Assembly (NCBI RefSeq): GCF_011926545.1
Contig: NZ_JAATIT010000002.1
Span: 248,001-312,000 of the forward strand
Source: Sphingopyxis italica
GTDB lineage: Bacteria > Pseudomonadota > Alphaproteobacteria > Sphingomonadales > Sphingomonadaceae
Reading direction: 5' to 3'
DNA length: 64,000 nucleotides
The notes beneath the pieces are model-generated. The model saw nothing but the letters and a program-made list of their open reading frames with translations, did not search any database and was not told where the DNA came from. Below, one piece after another: positions 56,204-64,000 of the stretch (the stretch's first letter is position 1; each line of letters begins with the position of its first letter). The translations under genes were made by a program, and so were the position numbers.

Positions 56204-56980
56204 TCATGGCGCCGCCTTGTTGAAAAGCGTGTAGAAATTGGCGCTTGTTACGGCCGCGAGCGCATCCTTTTCCTCGCCCCGCAGATCGGCGAGGAAGGCG
56301 AGCGTGTCGGCGACAAAGGCGGGCTCGCCCGTCTTGCCGCGGTGCGGGACGGGGGCGAGAAATGGGGAGTCGGTTTCGATCAACAGCCGATCCTGCGGAA
56401 GCCATTTGGCGGTCGCCTGAAGCTCGGCGGCGTTCTTGAAGGTCACGATTCCCGAGATCGAGATGTAGAGGCCGAGATCGAGCGCCTTCCGCGCGAAATC
56501 GTCGCTCGCGGTGAAGCAGTGGATCACGCCGGGGAATACCGCGCGGGCCATCTCCTCGCCAAGCAGCGCCAGCGTATCCGCTTCGGCATCGCGGGTGTGG
56601 ACGATGATCGGCAGGCCGGTCTGCTGCGACGCGTGGATGTGGCGACGGAAACTGTCCTGCTGTCGCGCCCGATCGCTCTTGTCGTAATAATAGTCGAGCC
56701 CGGTCTCGCCGATGCCGATCACCCGCGAATGCGCGGCGCGCTCGACCAGCTTGGCCGTGTCGACGTCGGGATGATGATCGGCGTCGTGCGGATGGATGCC
56801 GACGCTCGCCCACACATCCGGATTGGCCTCCGCGGCCGCAAGCACATCGTCCCATTCGCTTTCGCGCGTCGCGATGTTGAGCATCGCCGTGACACCCCGC
56901 TCCCGTGCACGCACCAGCACCTCGCCCTGCTGCTCGGCGAGCCCCTTGTAATTGAGGTGGCAGTGCGAATCGACGAGCAT
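56204..56980 (-). CDS. tatD: TatD-family deoxyribonuclease
   Basis: The 258-residue TIM barrel has MLVDSHCHLNYKGL (metal-binding HxH), VIGIGETGLDYYYDKSDRARQ, and LLIETDSPFLAPVPHRGKTGEP. It is a metal-dependent DNase or hydrolase in DNA quality control. The start ATG shares an A with the metG TAA stop (TAATG), so the two are coupled. Confidence 0.94.
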   Translation of the reverse strand: MLVDSHCHLNYKGLAEQQGEVLVRARERGVTAMLNIATRESEWDDVLAAAEANPDVWASVGIHPHDADHHPDVDTAKLVERAAHSRVIGIGETGLDYYYDKSDRARQQDSFRRHIHASQQTGLPIIVHTRDAEADTLALLGEEMARAVFPGVIHCFTASDDFARKALDLGLYISISGIVTFKNAAELQATAKWLPQDRLLIETDSPFLAPVPHRGKTGEPAFVADTLAFLADLRGEEKDALAAVTSANFYTLFNKAAP

Positions 56981-58563
56981 TACGCCTCCCCTTCCTCTTC
57001 TCCCTCAGGCAATTCGAGGCGCGGGAAGATTGGCACAGGCTGGCCGACCGCGAAACCGCTTGCAACCAGCTTCTCGAACCAGCCCATGTCAGCAAGTGCC
57101 GCAAAATCGCGCGTATCCTCGGCGATGCCCATCTGATCGAGCAGCTTGTCGGCGGCTGCGGGCACCACCGGGCGGATCGCGATTGCCAGCGTACGAACCG
57201 CCTGAAACAGCGTCATCAGCACCGCGCGCATGCGCTCGGGGTCGGTCTTGCGGAGCGCCCATGGCGCTTGCGTATCGACATATTGGTTGCACGCGAAGAC
57301 GGCGCGGATCCAATCCTCGATGCCCACCGAAAAGGCGAGCTGCTCGAATTCGCGCGGCAGGCGTACACGCGCCATATCGAGTATGTCGGCAATCAAGCTT
57401 ATGTCATCGTCTGTCGGCGACCAATCATTCGACAGAACGCCATCTAAATTCTTGAAAATCATCGACAAGCTGCGCTGCGCGAGATTGCCGAAACTGTTCG
57501 CGAGATCGGCGTTCGCGGTGCGAACGATCGCCTCGGCCGAATAGCTGCCATCCTGCCCGAAGCTGACTTCGCGGAGCAGATAATAGCGCAGCGCATCGAC
57601 GCCGAACTGGTCGGCGAGCACCATCGGGTCGACGACATTGCCGAGCGATTTCGACATTTTCTCGCCGCGATTCAGAAGGAAGCCGTGGCCGAACACCTGC
57701 TTCGGCAGCGGCAGATTGGCGCTCATCAAGAACGCCGGCCAGTAAACCGTATGAAAACGAACGATATCCTTGCCGATCATATGGATATTCGCCGGCCAGA
57801 ATTTTCCGAAGTCGCTGTCCGGATCGGGATAGCCGAGACCCGAGAGATAGGTCGTGAGGGCATCGACCCAGACATACATCACATGCCCCGGCGATCCCGG
57901 CACCGGCACGCCCCAGTCGAAGCTGGTGCGCGAGACGCTGAGATCCTTGAGTCCGCCTTCGACAAAGCGGAGCACTTCGTTGCGCCGGCTTTCGGGGCGG
58001 ATGAAATCGGGCTGCTCCTTGTAGAGCGCGAGCAGCCGGTCCTGATAGTTCGACAGACGAAAGAACCAGCTTTCCTCGACCGTCCATTCGACCGGCGTCC
58101 CTTGCGGCGAGAGGCGGACGCCCCCTTCCCCGTCGGTCAGTTCGCTCTCGTCGTAAAAGGCTTCGTCGCGGACCGAATACCAGCCCTCATAGCGGTCGAG
58201 ATAAAGATCGCCATTGGCCTCCATCGCCTTCCAGAGCGCCTGCGAAGCCGCATGATGCGCCGCGTCCGACGTGCGCGTGAAGACATCATAGCTGATATTC
58301 AGTTTGGCATACATCTCTCGGAAATAACCCGACATTTCGTCAGCCAGATCGATCGTTGCGCGTCCTTGGTCGCGCGCGGTCTGAAACATCTTCAGCCCAT
58401 GTTCGTCGGTTCCGGTGACGAGCCGCACGTCGCGGCCCCGCGCGCGCTGGAAACGCGCCATGACATCGGTGGCGATCGCTTCATAAGCGTGGCCGATATG
58501 CGGACGGCCATTGGGGTAGCTGATCGCGGTGGTGATGTAGAAAGGTGCGTTATCTTCGGACAT
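56980..58563 (-). CDS. metG: Methionyl-tRNA synthetase
   Basis: The 527-residue class I synthetase has the HIGH motif (YPNGRPHIGHAYEAIATDV), TGTDEHGLK, and KMSKS (RGEKMSKSLGNVVDP). The zinc-knuckle and the C-terminal dimerisation domain are missing, as in the short MetG form common in alphaproteobacteria. It charges tRNA-Met and initiator tRNA. It lies in a run with tatD downstream and holB upstream. Confidence 0.97.
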   Translation of the reverse strand: MSEDNAPFYITTAISYPNGRPHIGHAYEAIATDVMARFQRARGRDVRLVTGTDEHGLKMFQTARDQGRATIDLADEMSGYFREMYAKLNISYDVFTRTSDAAHHAASQALWKAMEANGDLYLDRYEGWYSVRDEAFYDESELTDGEGGVRLSPQGTPVEWTVEESWFFRLSNYQDRLLALYKEQPDFIRPESRRNEVLRFVEGGLKDLSVSRTSFDWGVPVPGSPGHVMYVWVDALTTYLSGLGYPDPDSDFGKFWPANIHMIGKDIVRFHTVYWPAFLMSANLPLPKQVFGHGFLLNRGEKMSKSLGNVVDPMVLADQFGVDALRYYLLREVSFGQDGSYSAEAIVRTANADLANSFGNLAQRSLSMIFKNLDGVLSNDWSPTDDDISLIADILDMARVRLPREFEQLAFSVGIEDWIRAVFACNQYVDTQAPWALRKTDPERMRAVLMTLFQAVRTLAIAIRPVVPAAADKLLDQMGIAEDTRDFAALADMGWFEKLVASGFAVGQPVPIFPRLELPEGEEEGEA

Positions 58564-58601
58564 GCGCGCGCCTTAGCCGCTGGCGCGAGGGAGGGAAAGC
58601 G

Positions 58602-59591
58602 TCAGCGTGCGGCCCGTTCCGGTCGCGGCGCCAATTCGGCGAGGCAATTGCCGATTTCGAAGCCGACCATCGCGCCGTCATAGGATCCGCGGATTGCATC
58701 GCGGACTGTGCGCTGAACGCGGTCCCATTGCGCTAGGATCGGCGCGATTTCGGCAATCGGGCGCTCGCGCGCGATGCGGGAGAGTAGGCCCGGCACGATA
58801 TCGATCACCAGCTCGAGGCGGGCGCGATTGCTCGTGCCGCCGACTTCGCGGGCCAGTGCCTCGCGCAGCCGGTTTTCGGGATCGCCGCTCGTCGCGATCG
58901 CCATCAACTTCTTCTCCATGACCGCCACGTCGCTATCGATGAGCGCCAGCGCCTTGCCCGGCACCCCGCCCGATGCGGCAACGATCGCACGCAGCTCGTC
59001 CATCTCTATCATCGGCCGCAGCTCGTGCAGCCATGTCGTCATGGCGTCACGGGCAACGGGTTGAAAACGCAGGGTTCTGCACCGTGAGCGGATCGTCGGC
59101 AACAGGCGTCCGGGCGAGTGGCTGACGAGCAGAAAAAGGGTTTTCGCCGGAGGCTCTTCCAGCGTCTTGAGCAGCGCGTTCGCCCCGTCGGTTTCAAGGT
59201 CGTCGACCGCGTCGACGATGATCACGCGCCATTCGCCAAGCGACAGGGACAGATGCAGGCGGCGGATCATTTGCCGAATCTGTTCGATCGTGATGTTGCG
59301 CGCGAGGTCCTTGGACTTGTCCTTCGGCTGGCGGGCGAGGCGCAGAGTTTCGGGATGGTTGCCCGCGTCGACCAATCGCGCCGCCGCATCGTCGCCGCGA
59401 TCGTCGAGCGGGATCGCCTCGCCTTCGCCGCTGCGCCCATGCGTGACGAGAAAGCGCGCGACCCGCTCGGCAAAAGCGCCCTTCCCCATCCCCTGCGGCC
59501 CGGCCAGCAGCCAGGCATGATGGATGCGGCCGCCCTGCCACGCTTCGAGGAACGCCTTTTCGGCATCCTGATGGCCGATCATGGCAGCCAT
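58602..59591 (-). CDS. holB: DNA polymerase III subunit delta'
   Basis: The 329-residue AAA+ clamp-loader protein has a Walker A variant (AGPQGMGKGAFAERVARFL), a sensor region (LLKTLEEPPAKTLFLLVSHSPGRLLPTIRSRC), and SRC typical of delta'/gamma subunits. The start could be the ATG at 59591 (MAAMIGH), preceded by GGAG, or the ATG at 59582, which overlaps the tmk stop as ATGA. It is in the pairing tmk-holB that is usual in bacteria. Confidence 0.93.
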   Translation of the reverse strand: MAAMIGHQDAEKAFLEAWQGGRIHHAWLLAGPQGMGKGAFAERVARFLVTHGRSGEGEAIPLDDRGDDAAARLVDAGNHPETLRLARQPKDKSKDLARNITIEQIRQMIRRLHLSLSLGEWRVIIVDAVDDLETDGANALLKTLEEPPAKTLFLLVSHSPGRLLPTIRSRCRTLRFQPVARDAMTTWLHELRPMIEMDELRAIVAASGGVPGKALALIDSDVAVMEKKLMAIATSGDPENRLREALAREVGGTSNRARLELVIDIVPGLLSRIARERPIAEIAPILAQWDRVQRTVRDAIRGSYDGAMVGFEIGNCLAELAPRPERAAR

Positions 59592-60202
59592 TCTACGAGC
59601 TCCGCGAAGATCGCCGCCGTCACCTCTTCGGCGCTTTTGTCGGCATCGACGATCCGCCAGCGTCCGGATTCGGCCCCGGCCATTTCGGCGAAGCGGGCGG
59701 CGAGGCGCGCCTGATAGTCGCGGGGCTTGCTCCCCATGCGGTCGCTGCCGCCACGTTCGGCGAGGCGCCGCGCCGCCTCGTCGAGGCTGACGGTGAGCAG
59801 GAAGGTGCGGTCGGGCAGTAATCCTTCCGAACCGAAGCCGTGCAGCGCAAGGAGATCGGCGTCGGTGATTCCGCCGCCCCCGCCCTGATAGGCGCGGCTC
59901 GAATCGACGAAACGATCGCACAAGACCCAGGCGCCGCGCGCCAGCGCCGGGCGGATCGTGCGCGCGACATGGTCGGCGCGTGCGGCGGCGAAGAGCAGGG
60001 CTTCGCTCCGCGCATTCCAGCGGTCGTCGCTGCCTTCCATCAACAGCGTCCGGATCGCCTCGGCGCCGGTGCTGCCGCCGGGCTCGCGCGTCGCGACGAT
60101 TTCGAGTCCGCGTGCTTCGAGAGCGGCGGCAAGCGCGCGAATCTGTGTCGACTTGCCGACGCCCTCCCCGCCCTCAAGCGTGACGAATCGACCGGGCGTC
60201 AC
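59579..60202 (-). CDS. tmk: Thymidylate kinase
   Basis: The 207-residue kinase has the P-loop LEGGEGVGKSTQIRALAAAL, TREPGGSTGAEAIRTLL (the DRX-type region DRFVDSSRAYQGGGG) and a lid. It phosphorylates dTMP to dTDP. It overlaps the holB start and follows dacA by 75 bp on the same strand. Confidence 0.96.
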   Translation of the reverse strand: MTPGRFVTLEGGEGVGKSTQIRALAAALEARGLEIVATREPGGSTGAEAIRTLLMEGSDDRWNARSEALLFAAARADHVARTIRPALARGAWVLCDRFVDSSRAYQGGGGGITDADLLALHGFGSEGLLPDRTFLLTVSLDEAARRLAERGGSDRMGSKPRDYQARLAARFAEMAGAESGRWRIVDADKSAEEVTAAIFAELVEWLP

Positions 60203-60277
60203 GTCGCTAGTCCGCGATGGTGAGGAATGGAAAGCGGGCCGTGCATGACCGGGCCGTAGCCCGGCCGATCGCTTTTG

Positions 60278-61252
60278 TCATCTCGCCCCAGCAGCGTTCG
60301 TTCGGCCTTTCGGCATGCCGCCGTGCCGATTTTGGGCTGCAACCGACATGCTTTTGTTCGCAAAGCCCCAGTTCATCAGCCGTTCGGCCTCTTCGCGGCG
60401 CGCCTTGTCGCTGGGCAGGCCCGCCACCACCATGATCAGGCGGCGCCCGTCGCGCTTCGCGGAACCGAGAAAGCAATAGCCAGCTTCCGACGTATGCCCC
60501 GTTTTGAGCCCGTCCGCGCCGACGAAACGGCCCAGAATCGGATTGCGGTTCGACTGGATGATCGGTTTGCCGTCGGGCGACATCCCGTGCTGGAATTTCG
60601 GGATCGAGAAATAGCGGGCATAGGCGCGCGGGTGATCGCGGATCAGCCGGTCGGCAAGCAGGATCAGATCGCCCGCGCTGACTTGGGTGACTCCGCCGTC
60701 GGGCCAGCCGCTCGCCGTGCCGAATCGGCTCGACACCATACCAATCTTTACCGCCATGTCATTCATTCGCTTAACGAAAGCGGCCTCACTGCCGTCGATG
60801 CCCACGGCAAGAACCGATGCCGCGTCGTTTCCCGAAACAGTGATCAGTCCCTTGAGGAGATCATCGACCGACACTTTCTCGCCCGCCCGCAGGAACATGG
60901 TGGATTCGCCGCGGCGCGCGCTCCACAGCTTCCATGTCGCGTCCTTCACTGTGAAAAGCTTGTCGCGCGACAATTCGCCCTTCTCGATCAAGTCGACGAC
61001 GACATAGGCGGTCATCACCTTGGCCATGGATGCGGGTGCGAAGCGTTTGTCGGCGCCGCGTGAAAAGAGAATCCGGCCCGAATCGAGATCCTTGAGCATC
61101 ACGACGGGCGCTTCGGTGACATAGGGTGCGCGGGTGACCGGCGCGCTCTTCGGGCTTGCCTCGCGAGCCGATGCGACGGGATGGGAGAGAAGCAGCACAA
61201 AGCCCGACAGGGCGGTTGCGGCGGTTCGGAAAAACACGGCTGGCTTGCGCAT
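60278..61252 (-). CDS. dacA: D-alanyl-D-alanine carboxypeptidase (penicillin-binding protein)
   Basis: The 324-residue protein has a signal peptide (ALSGFVLLLSHPVASA) and the three active-site motifs SxxK (APASMAKVM), SGN (ITVSGNDAAS) and KTG (GLKTGHTSEAG). There is no PBP5-type C-terminal anchor domain; it ends in a basic tail (PKGRTNAAGAR). It trims the terminal D-Ala from stem peptides. It is in a row with rlpA and the mltB-like gene. Confidence 0.94.
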   Translation of the reverse strand: MRKPAVFFRTAATALSGFVLLLSHPVASAREASPKSAPVTRAPYVTEAPVVMLKDLDSGRILFSRGADKRFAPASMAKVMTAYVVVDLIEKGELSRDKLFTVKDATWKLWSARRGESTMFLRAGEKVSVDDLLKGLITVSGNDAASVLAVGIDGSEAAFVKRMNDMAVKIGMVSSRFGTASGWPDGGVTQVSAGDLILLADRLIRDHPRAYARYFSIPKFQHGMSPDGKPIIQSNRNPILGRFVGADGLKTGHTSEAGYCFLGSAKRDGRRLIMVVAGLPSDKARREEAERLMNWGFANKSMSVAAQNRHGGMPKGRTNAAGAR

Positions 61253-61261
61253 ATCAGGCGG

Positions 61262-62221
61262 TCAACGGTCGCGTTGGATCAAGGCGTCGCGAAACCCCTT
61301 GGCCTTCGCCGTCGCCTGCGCGCTGCGCGCCTCGGCGTCGCCGGCGAACGGCCCCATGCGCACACGCCAGAGATTGCCGGCCTTGCTGACATGCCCGCCC
61401 ACCAATTTCGCAGCTGCCGTGGCGCGGCTCTCGGTGCTGAAGGCGCCTACCTGCACAAAATAGCTGCCGGCGGTGGCTGCGGGCTTGGTGCCGGGTTGCG
61501 GTGGAGGCGCCGGCACCTTCGTTCCGGGACCTTCGACGATGAAGCGGCCCTCCCCCGCCTTGCCAGCCGCAGATGCGGTCGCGGGACTGGCGGGCGTCGA
61601 CGCAGTAGCGGCTTTCGGTGCCGGCAATTCTTTCGCCTTGGCCCGGAGAATCGCCAGCAGTGATTGGGGCGTGGCAATCCGTTCGCGAACCGGCTCCCCG
61701 GCACGAAGCAGCCTGCGTTCGGCGGCGGGCGGGTTCGTTCGGCGCACGCGGACCGCGGTGACGCCATCGGCGATGCCGAGCTGCTCCGCCGCGCCGCGCG
61801 AAAGGCCGATCAGGCGGTCGGTGACCATCGGGCCGCGGTCGTTGACGCGGACAAGGATCGTCCGCCCGGTGTCGAGCGCGGTCACCTCGACATAGCTGGG
61901 CAGCGGCAGGGTCTTGTGCGCCGCGCTGATGCTCGCGGGATCGAAGGTTTCGCCGTTCGCCGTCGGCTTTCCGGCGAGATCGTCGCCGTACCAGCCCGCA
62001 TAGCCGACCTCGTCATAGTCAGCGACGTCGATGGGCGTATAGGTCACTCCGCCGATTTTGTACGGATCGCCGATCGTCACCGGTACATCGGTCACGCCCG
62101 TGACCGCAGGCGCCGGGCTCGCCGTCGGTCCTGCTTCGCGTTTACCGTCCAAACTGCCGCAACCGGACAGCAGCAACGCTGCCCCGGCCATCAAGCCCCC
62201 GCCCCTAACGATCGATTTCAT
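61262..62221 (-). CDS. rlpA: RlpA-like lipoprotein with SPOR domain
   Basis: The protein has a lipoprotein signal (LMAGAALLLSGCGSL), the RlpA barrel (GYAGWYGDDLAGKPTANGE, TILVRVNDRGPMVTDRLIGLS) and a C-terminal SPOR domain (YFVQVGAFSTESRATAAAKL) that binds denuded septal glycan. This is the usual RlpA form. It is the second RlpA in the window. The ATG at 62221 overlaps the upstream mltB-like gene by 17 bp. Confidence 0.92.
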   Translation of the reverse strand: MKSIVRGGGLMAGAALLLSGCGSLDGKREAGPTASPAPAVTGVTDVPVTIGDPYKIGGVTYTPIDVADYDEVGYAGWYGDDLAGKPTANGETFDPASISAAHKTLPLPSYVEVTALDTGRTILVRVNDRGPMVTDRLIGLSRGAAEQLGIADGVTAVRVRRTNPPAAERRLLRAGEPVRERIATPQSLLAILRAKAKELPAPKAATASTPASPATASAAGKAGEGRFIVEGPGTKVPAPPPQPGTKPAATAGSYFVQVGAFSTESRATAAAKLVGGHVSKAGNLWRVRMGPFAGDAEARSAQATAKAKGFRDALIQRDR

Positions 62222-63269
62222 CCGCCAGCAACCCCACAGATAATGCGTAAAAATTGGAACAATTATAGTCCAATATCGCACGATAGTTACCGGTCAGCAA
62301 ATATGCGGTCCGGCCAGGTCCATCGGGTTCGAGCAGAGTCGCCTGCACATTGCCATCGGGCCAGCGTCCGTTGACCGACCGAATGCCGGCCGCGCGCCAT
62401 TCGGCCATCGATCGCCAACGGCTGTGACGATCGAAGACGCGCGGGCAGCGCGTCGGGGTCAGGCGATTGGCGACCGCGCCGCGATTGAAGCTCGCGGGGA
62501 CCGTGACGGCGACGCCCCAGGGTTGCCCGGCGCGCCAGCCGGCGTTGCGAAGATAAGAGCCGATCGACTCGATCGCGTCGGCTTCGCTCGACCAGATCCG
62601 CGCGACGCCGTCGCCGTCGCCGTCCTCGGCGACGCGGAGATAGACCGACGGCAGGAATTGGGGATAACCGAAGGCGCCGGCCCAGCTGCCCTTCAGCACG
62701 CCGCGGGGCACGCCGCGCTCGACCATCACCAGCGTCGCGATCAACTCGGGCTCGAACAGGCTGCGGCGGCGTCCTTCATAGGCCAGGGTGGCGAGCGCCT
62801 CGGGCAGGTCGAAACCGCCCGTGACCTGGCCATAGGCGGTTTCATGGCCGTAAATGGCGATCATGATGCTCGTCGGAACGCCGGTGCGCTGCTCGATCCG
62901 CGACAGAAGCGGGAGCAACCGGTCATGGACGCGGCGCCCGCCGCCGATGCGCGCGGCATCGACATGCTTCGCCCTGTACGGCGCGAAAGCCGGGATCGGG
63001 GTGTTGGGGTTCGGCGGGCTGCCCAGATTGTCGCGGTCGAGCGCGACGACGCGCGGATTGTAGCGCAGCCCCGCCGTCACCCGGTCGAAGGTCGTGCGCG
63101 ACACGCCGCGCGCCTGCGCCTTCGGCCATAGCGACTGGACATAGGTATCGAAGCCGGCATCGCCGCTCTGCGCATGAAGCGGCGCCGAAGCGGTGAGCAT
63201 CCATGCCGACAGGAAAGCGGCAGCGATCCCGAAAAGGCGTCCGGCTCTGAAACTTATAGCGTGTATCAT
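62205..63269 (-). CDS. Lytic murein transglycosylase, MltB family
   Basis: The 354-residue protein has a signal peptide (LFGIAAAFLSAWMLTASAPLHA) and the family-3 transglycosylase domain: IMIAIYGHETAYGQVTGG with the catalytic Glu, and GSWAGAFGYPQFLPSVYL. There is no C-terminal peptidoglycan-binding domain. It cleaves glycan strands to 1,6-anhydro products, which AmpG-type permeases recycle. It is coupled to rlpA by overlap. The ATG at 63269 has GGTGGGG upstream. Confidence 0.92.
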   Translation of the reverse strand: MIHAISFRAGRLFGIAAAFLSAWMLTASAPLHAQSGDAGFDTYVQSLWPKAQARGVSRTTFDRVTAGLRYNPRVVALDRDNLGSPPNPNTPIPAFAPYRAKHVDAARIGGGRRVHDRLLPLLSRIEQRTGVPTSIMIAIYGHETAYGQVTGGFDLPEALATLAYEGRRRSLFEPELIATLVMVERGVPRGVLKGSWAGAFGYPQFLPSVYLRVAEDGDGDGVARIWSSEADAIESIGSYLRNAGWRAGQPWGVAVTVPASFNRGAVANRLTPTRCPRVFDRHSRWRSMAEWRAAGIRSVNGRWPDGNVQATLLEPDGPGRTAYLLTGNYRAILDYNCSNFYALSVGLLADEIDR

Positions 63270-63413
63270 GTCCCCACCCATAAGGCGTGTCTCGCACAGA
63301 TGCGAGCGGCTTGGCTAGGTCGCCGCAGGACGAGGCGAGTCATTCGCGCGGTGGGTCGAGCGGGCAAGGTTTCGCTTGCCGCCGGGCGCCGCCGCGCTAT
63401 GGCGGCGGGCCAA

Positions 63414-63503
63414 GGACAGGTGGCCGAGTGGTTTAAGGCAGCGGTCTTGAAAACCGCCGTGGGTGCAAGCTCACCGTGGGTTCGAATCCCACCCTGTCCG
63501 CCA
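63414..63503 (+). tRNA. tRNA-Ser (anticodon TGA)
   Basis: Acceptor arms GGACAGG and CCTGTCC, with G73 and encoded CCA, bound a 90-nt tRNA with a long variable arm (GTGGGTGCAAGCTCAC). The anticodon stem GCGGT/ACCGC holds loop CTTGAAA, giving anticodon TGA for UCA. The flavin reductase stop codon is the very next base after CCA. Confidence 0.96.
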
Positions 63504-63998
63504 TCAGGCGAAATGCAGCCGGCGATATTTCCCGCGGAAATAGAGCAAGGGGTCGCGGTGCGGTTCGAACTGTGCACGGACGACCCGGCCGACAAGGATG
63601 AAATGATCGCCCGCCTCGTGAAGCGATTCGCGCTGGCATTCGAACGACACGAGCGAACCGCCGAGCAGCGGCACACCGGTTTGCCCCGGCGCCCACGGCT
63701 GGTTGGCGAAACGATCCTCGCCCCTGGCAGCAAAACGGTTCGACGCGGGCTGCTGGCCGATTTGCAAGACGTTGACCCCGAAATGCGCCGCCCCGCGAAG
63801 CACCGGCGCGGTTCCCGCCGTGTTGGCGATGCACACGAGCAGCAGCGGCGGGTCGAGCGAAACCGAGGTGAAGCTGTTCGCGGTCAGCCCCACGGGCGTT
63901 CCCGCCGCGTCGAGCGCGGTGACGATCGTGATGCCGGTCGCGAAGCAGCCCATGGCGTCGCGCAGCGTGCGCGGGTCCGATCCGGCCTTGAATTCCAT
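63504..63998 (-). CDS. Flavin reductase-like domain protein
   Basis: The 164-residue protein has the flavin reductase fold: AMGCFATGITIVTALDAAG, GLTANSFTSVSLDPPLLLVCIA, and HFGVNVLQIGQQ. It reduces FMN or FAD with NAD(P)H, typically for a two-component monooxygenase, whose partner is not in the window. The ATG at 63998 is two bases from the edge, so a longer start outside cannot be excluded. Confidence 0.88.
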   Translation of the reverse strand: MEFKAGSDPRTLRDAMGCFATGITIVTALDAAGTPVGLTANSFTSVSLDPPLLLVCIANTAGTAPVLRGAAHFGVNVLQIGQQPASNRFAARGEDRFANQPWAPGQTGVPLLGGSLVSFECQRESLHEAGDHFILVGRVVRAQFEPHRDPLLYFRGKYRRLHFA

Positions 63999-64000
63999 GG

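Overview
The window is a high-GC alphaproteobacterial chromosome segment. Gene content and order point to a sphingomonad (Sphingomonadales), probably close to Sphingopyxis. The clues are the dusB-ntrB-ntrC-ntrY-ntrX-hfq-hflX-mazG block, a trpF-trpB-trpA-accD-folC run, an F0 ATP synthase operon (atpI-B-E-b'-b) detached from F1, sphingomonad-type TonB-like and SapC-like proteins, and an Hfq with two Sm domains. It looks like core chromosome: no prophage, plasmid functions, CRISPR array or intact insertion sequence was found. The taxon call rests on recognition, not on a search.

Layout. 1-9605: 5' end of rsmB, a DUF1674 (SdhAF4-like) gene, SapC-like protein, FAD-linked oxidase, secreted unknown, DEAD-box helicase, MDR oxidoreductase, tRNA-Ala(CGC), acyl-CoA dehydrogenase, a hydroxylase-like protein and a DUF4349 lipoprotein. 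9679-19715: uvrD/pcrA-type helicase with a DUF2520 gene, a short RlpA lipoprotein, an MHS-type transporter, rsmD and an rluB-type gene separated by a 266-bp palindromic element, a lone receiver protein, a TonB-like protein and an AmpG-like permease. 19824-29903: folC, accD, the trp genes with a small membrane protein wedged between trpB and trpA, pyrF, lapA, purB, a paralogous pair of secreted Pro/Thr-rich proteins (one with EF-hands), an Rnk/GreA-type protein and radC. 30073-36727: ydbH-ynbE-ydbL-type envelope genes, then the F0 operon. 37163-41050: carbonic anhydrase, lipA, a RatA/COQ10-like gene, cinA-type amidase and ispDF. 41147-51128: dusB-ntrBC-ntrYX-hfq-hflX, convergent with mazG. 51315-54835: an ECF sigma/anti-sigma pair divergent from a secreted subtilase and a Gly/Ser-rich secreted protein. 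54918-63998: a dense minus-strand run (YCII, small membrane protein, MBL hydrolase, tatD, metG, holB, tmk, dacA, rlpA, mltB-like), tRNA-Ser(TGA) and a flavin reductase.

How it works together. Most genes are housekeeping, and ATGA/GTGA stop-start overlaps are very common, so translational coupling is widespread. The most interesting local system is the ECF module. A perfect 10-bp inverted repeat between the sigma gene and the subtilase reads as GGAAG-N17-CGTT on both strands. The same spacing recurs before the Gly/Ser-rich gene, so the sigma factor may control its own operon, an exported protease and an exported partner. Other points of note are the double-domain Hfq, an NtrX without the GAFTGA loop, the palindromic mobile-type element abutting rsmD, and several small membrane proteins sealed into operons by 4-nt overlaps.

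Intergenic repeats fall into families of paired inverted arms and sit mainly between operons.
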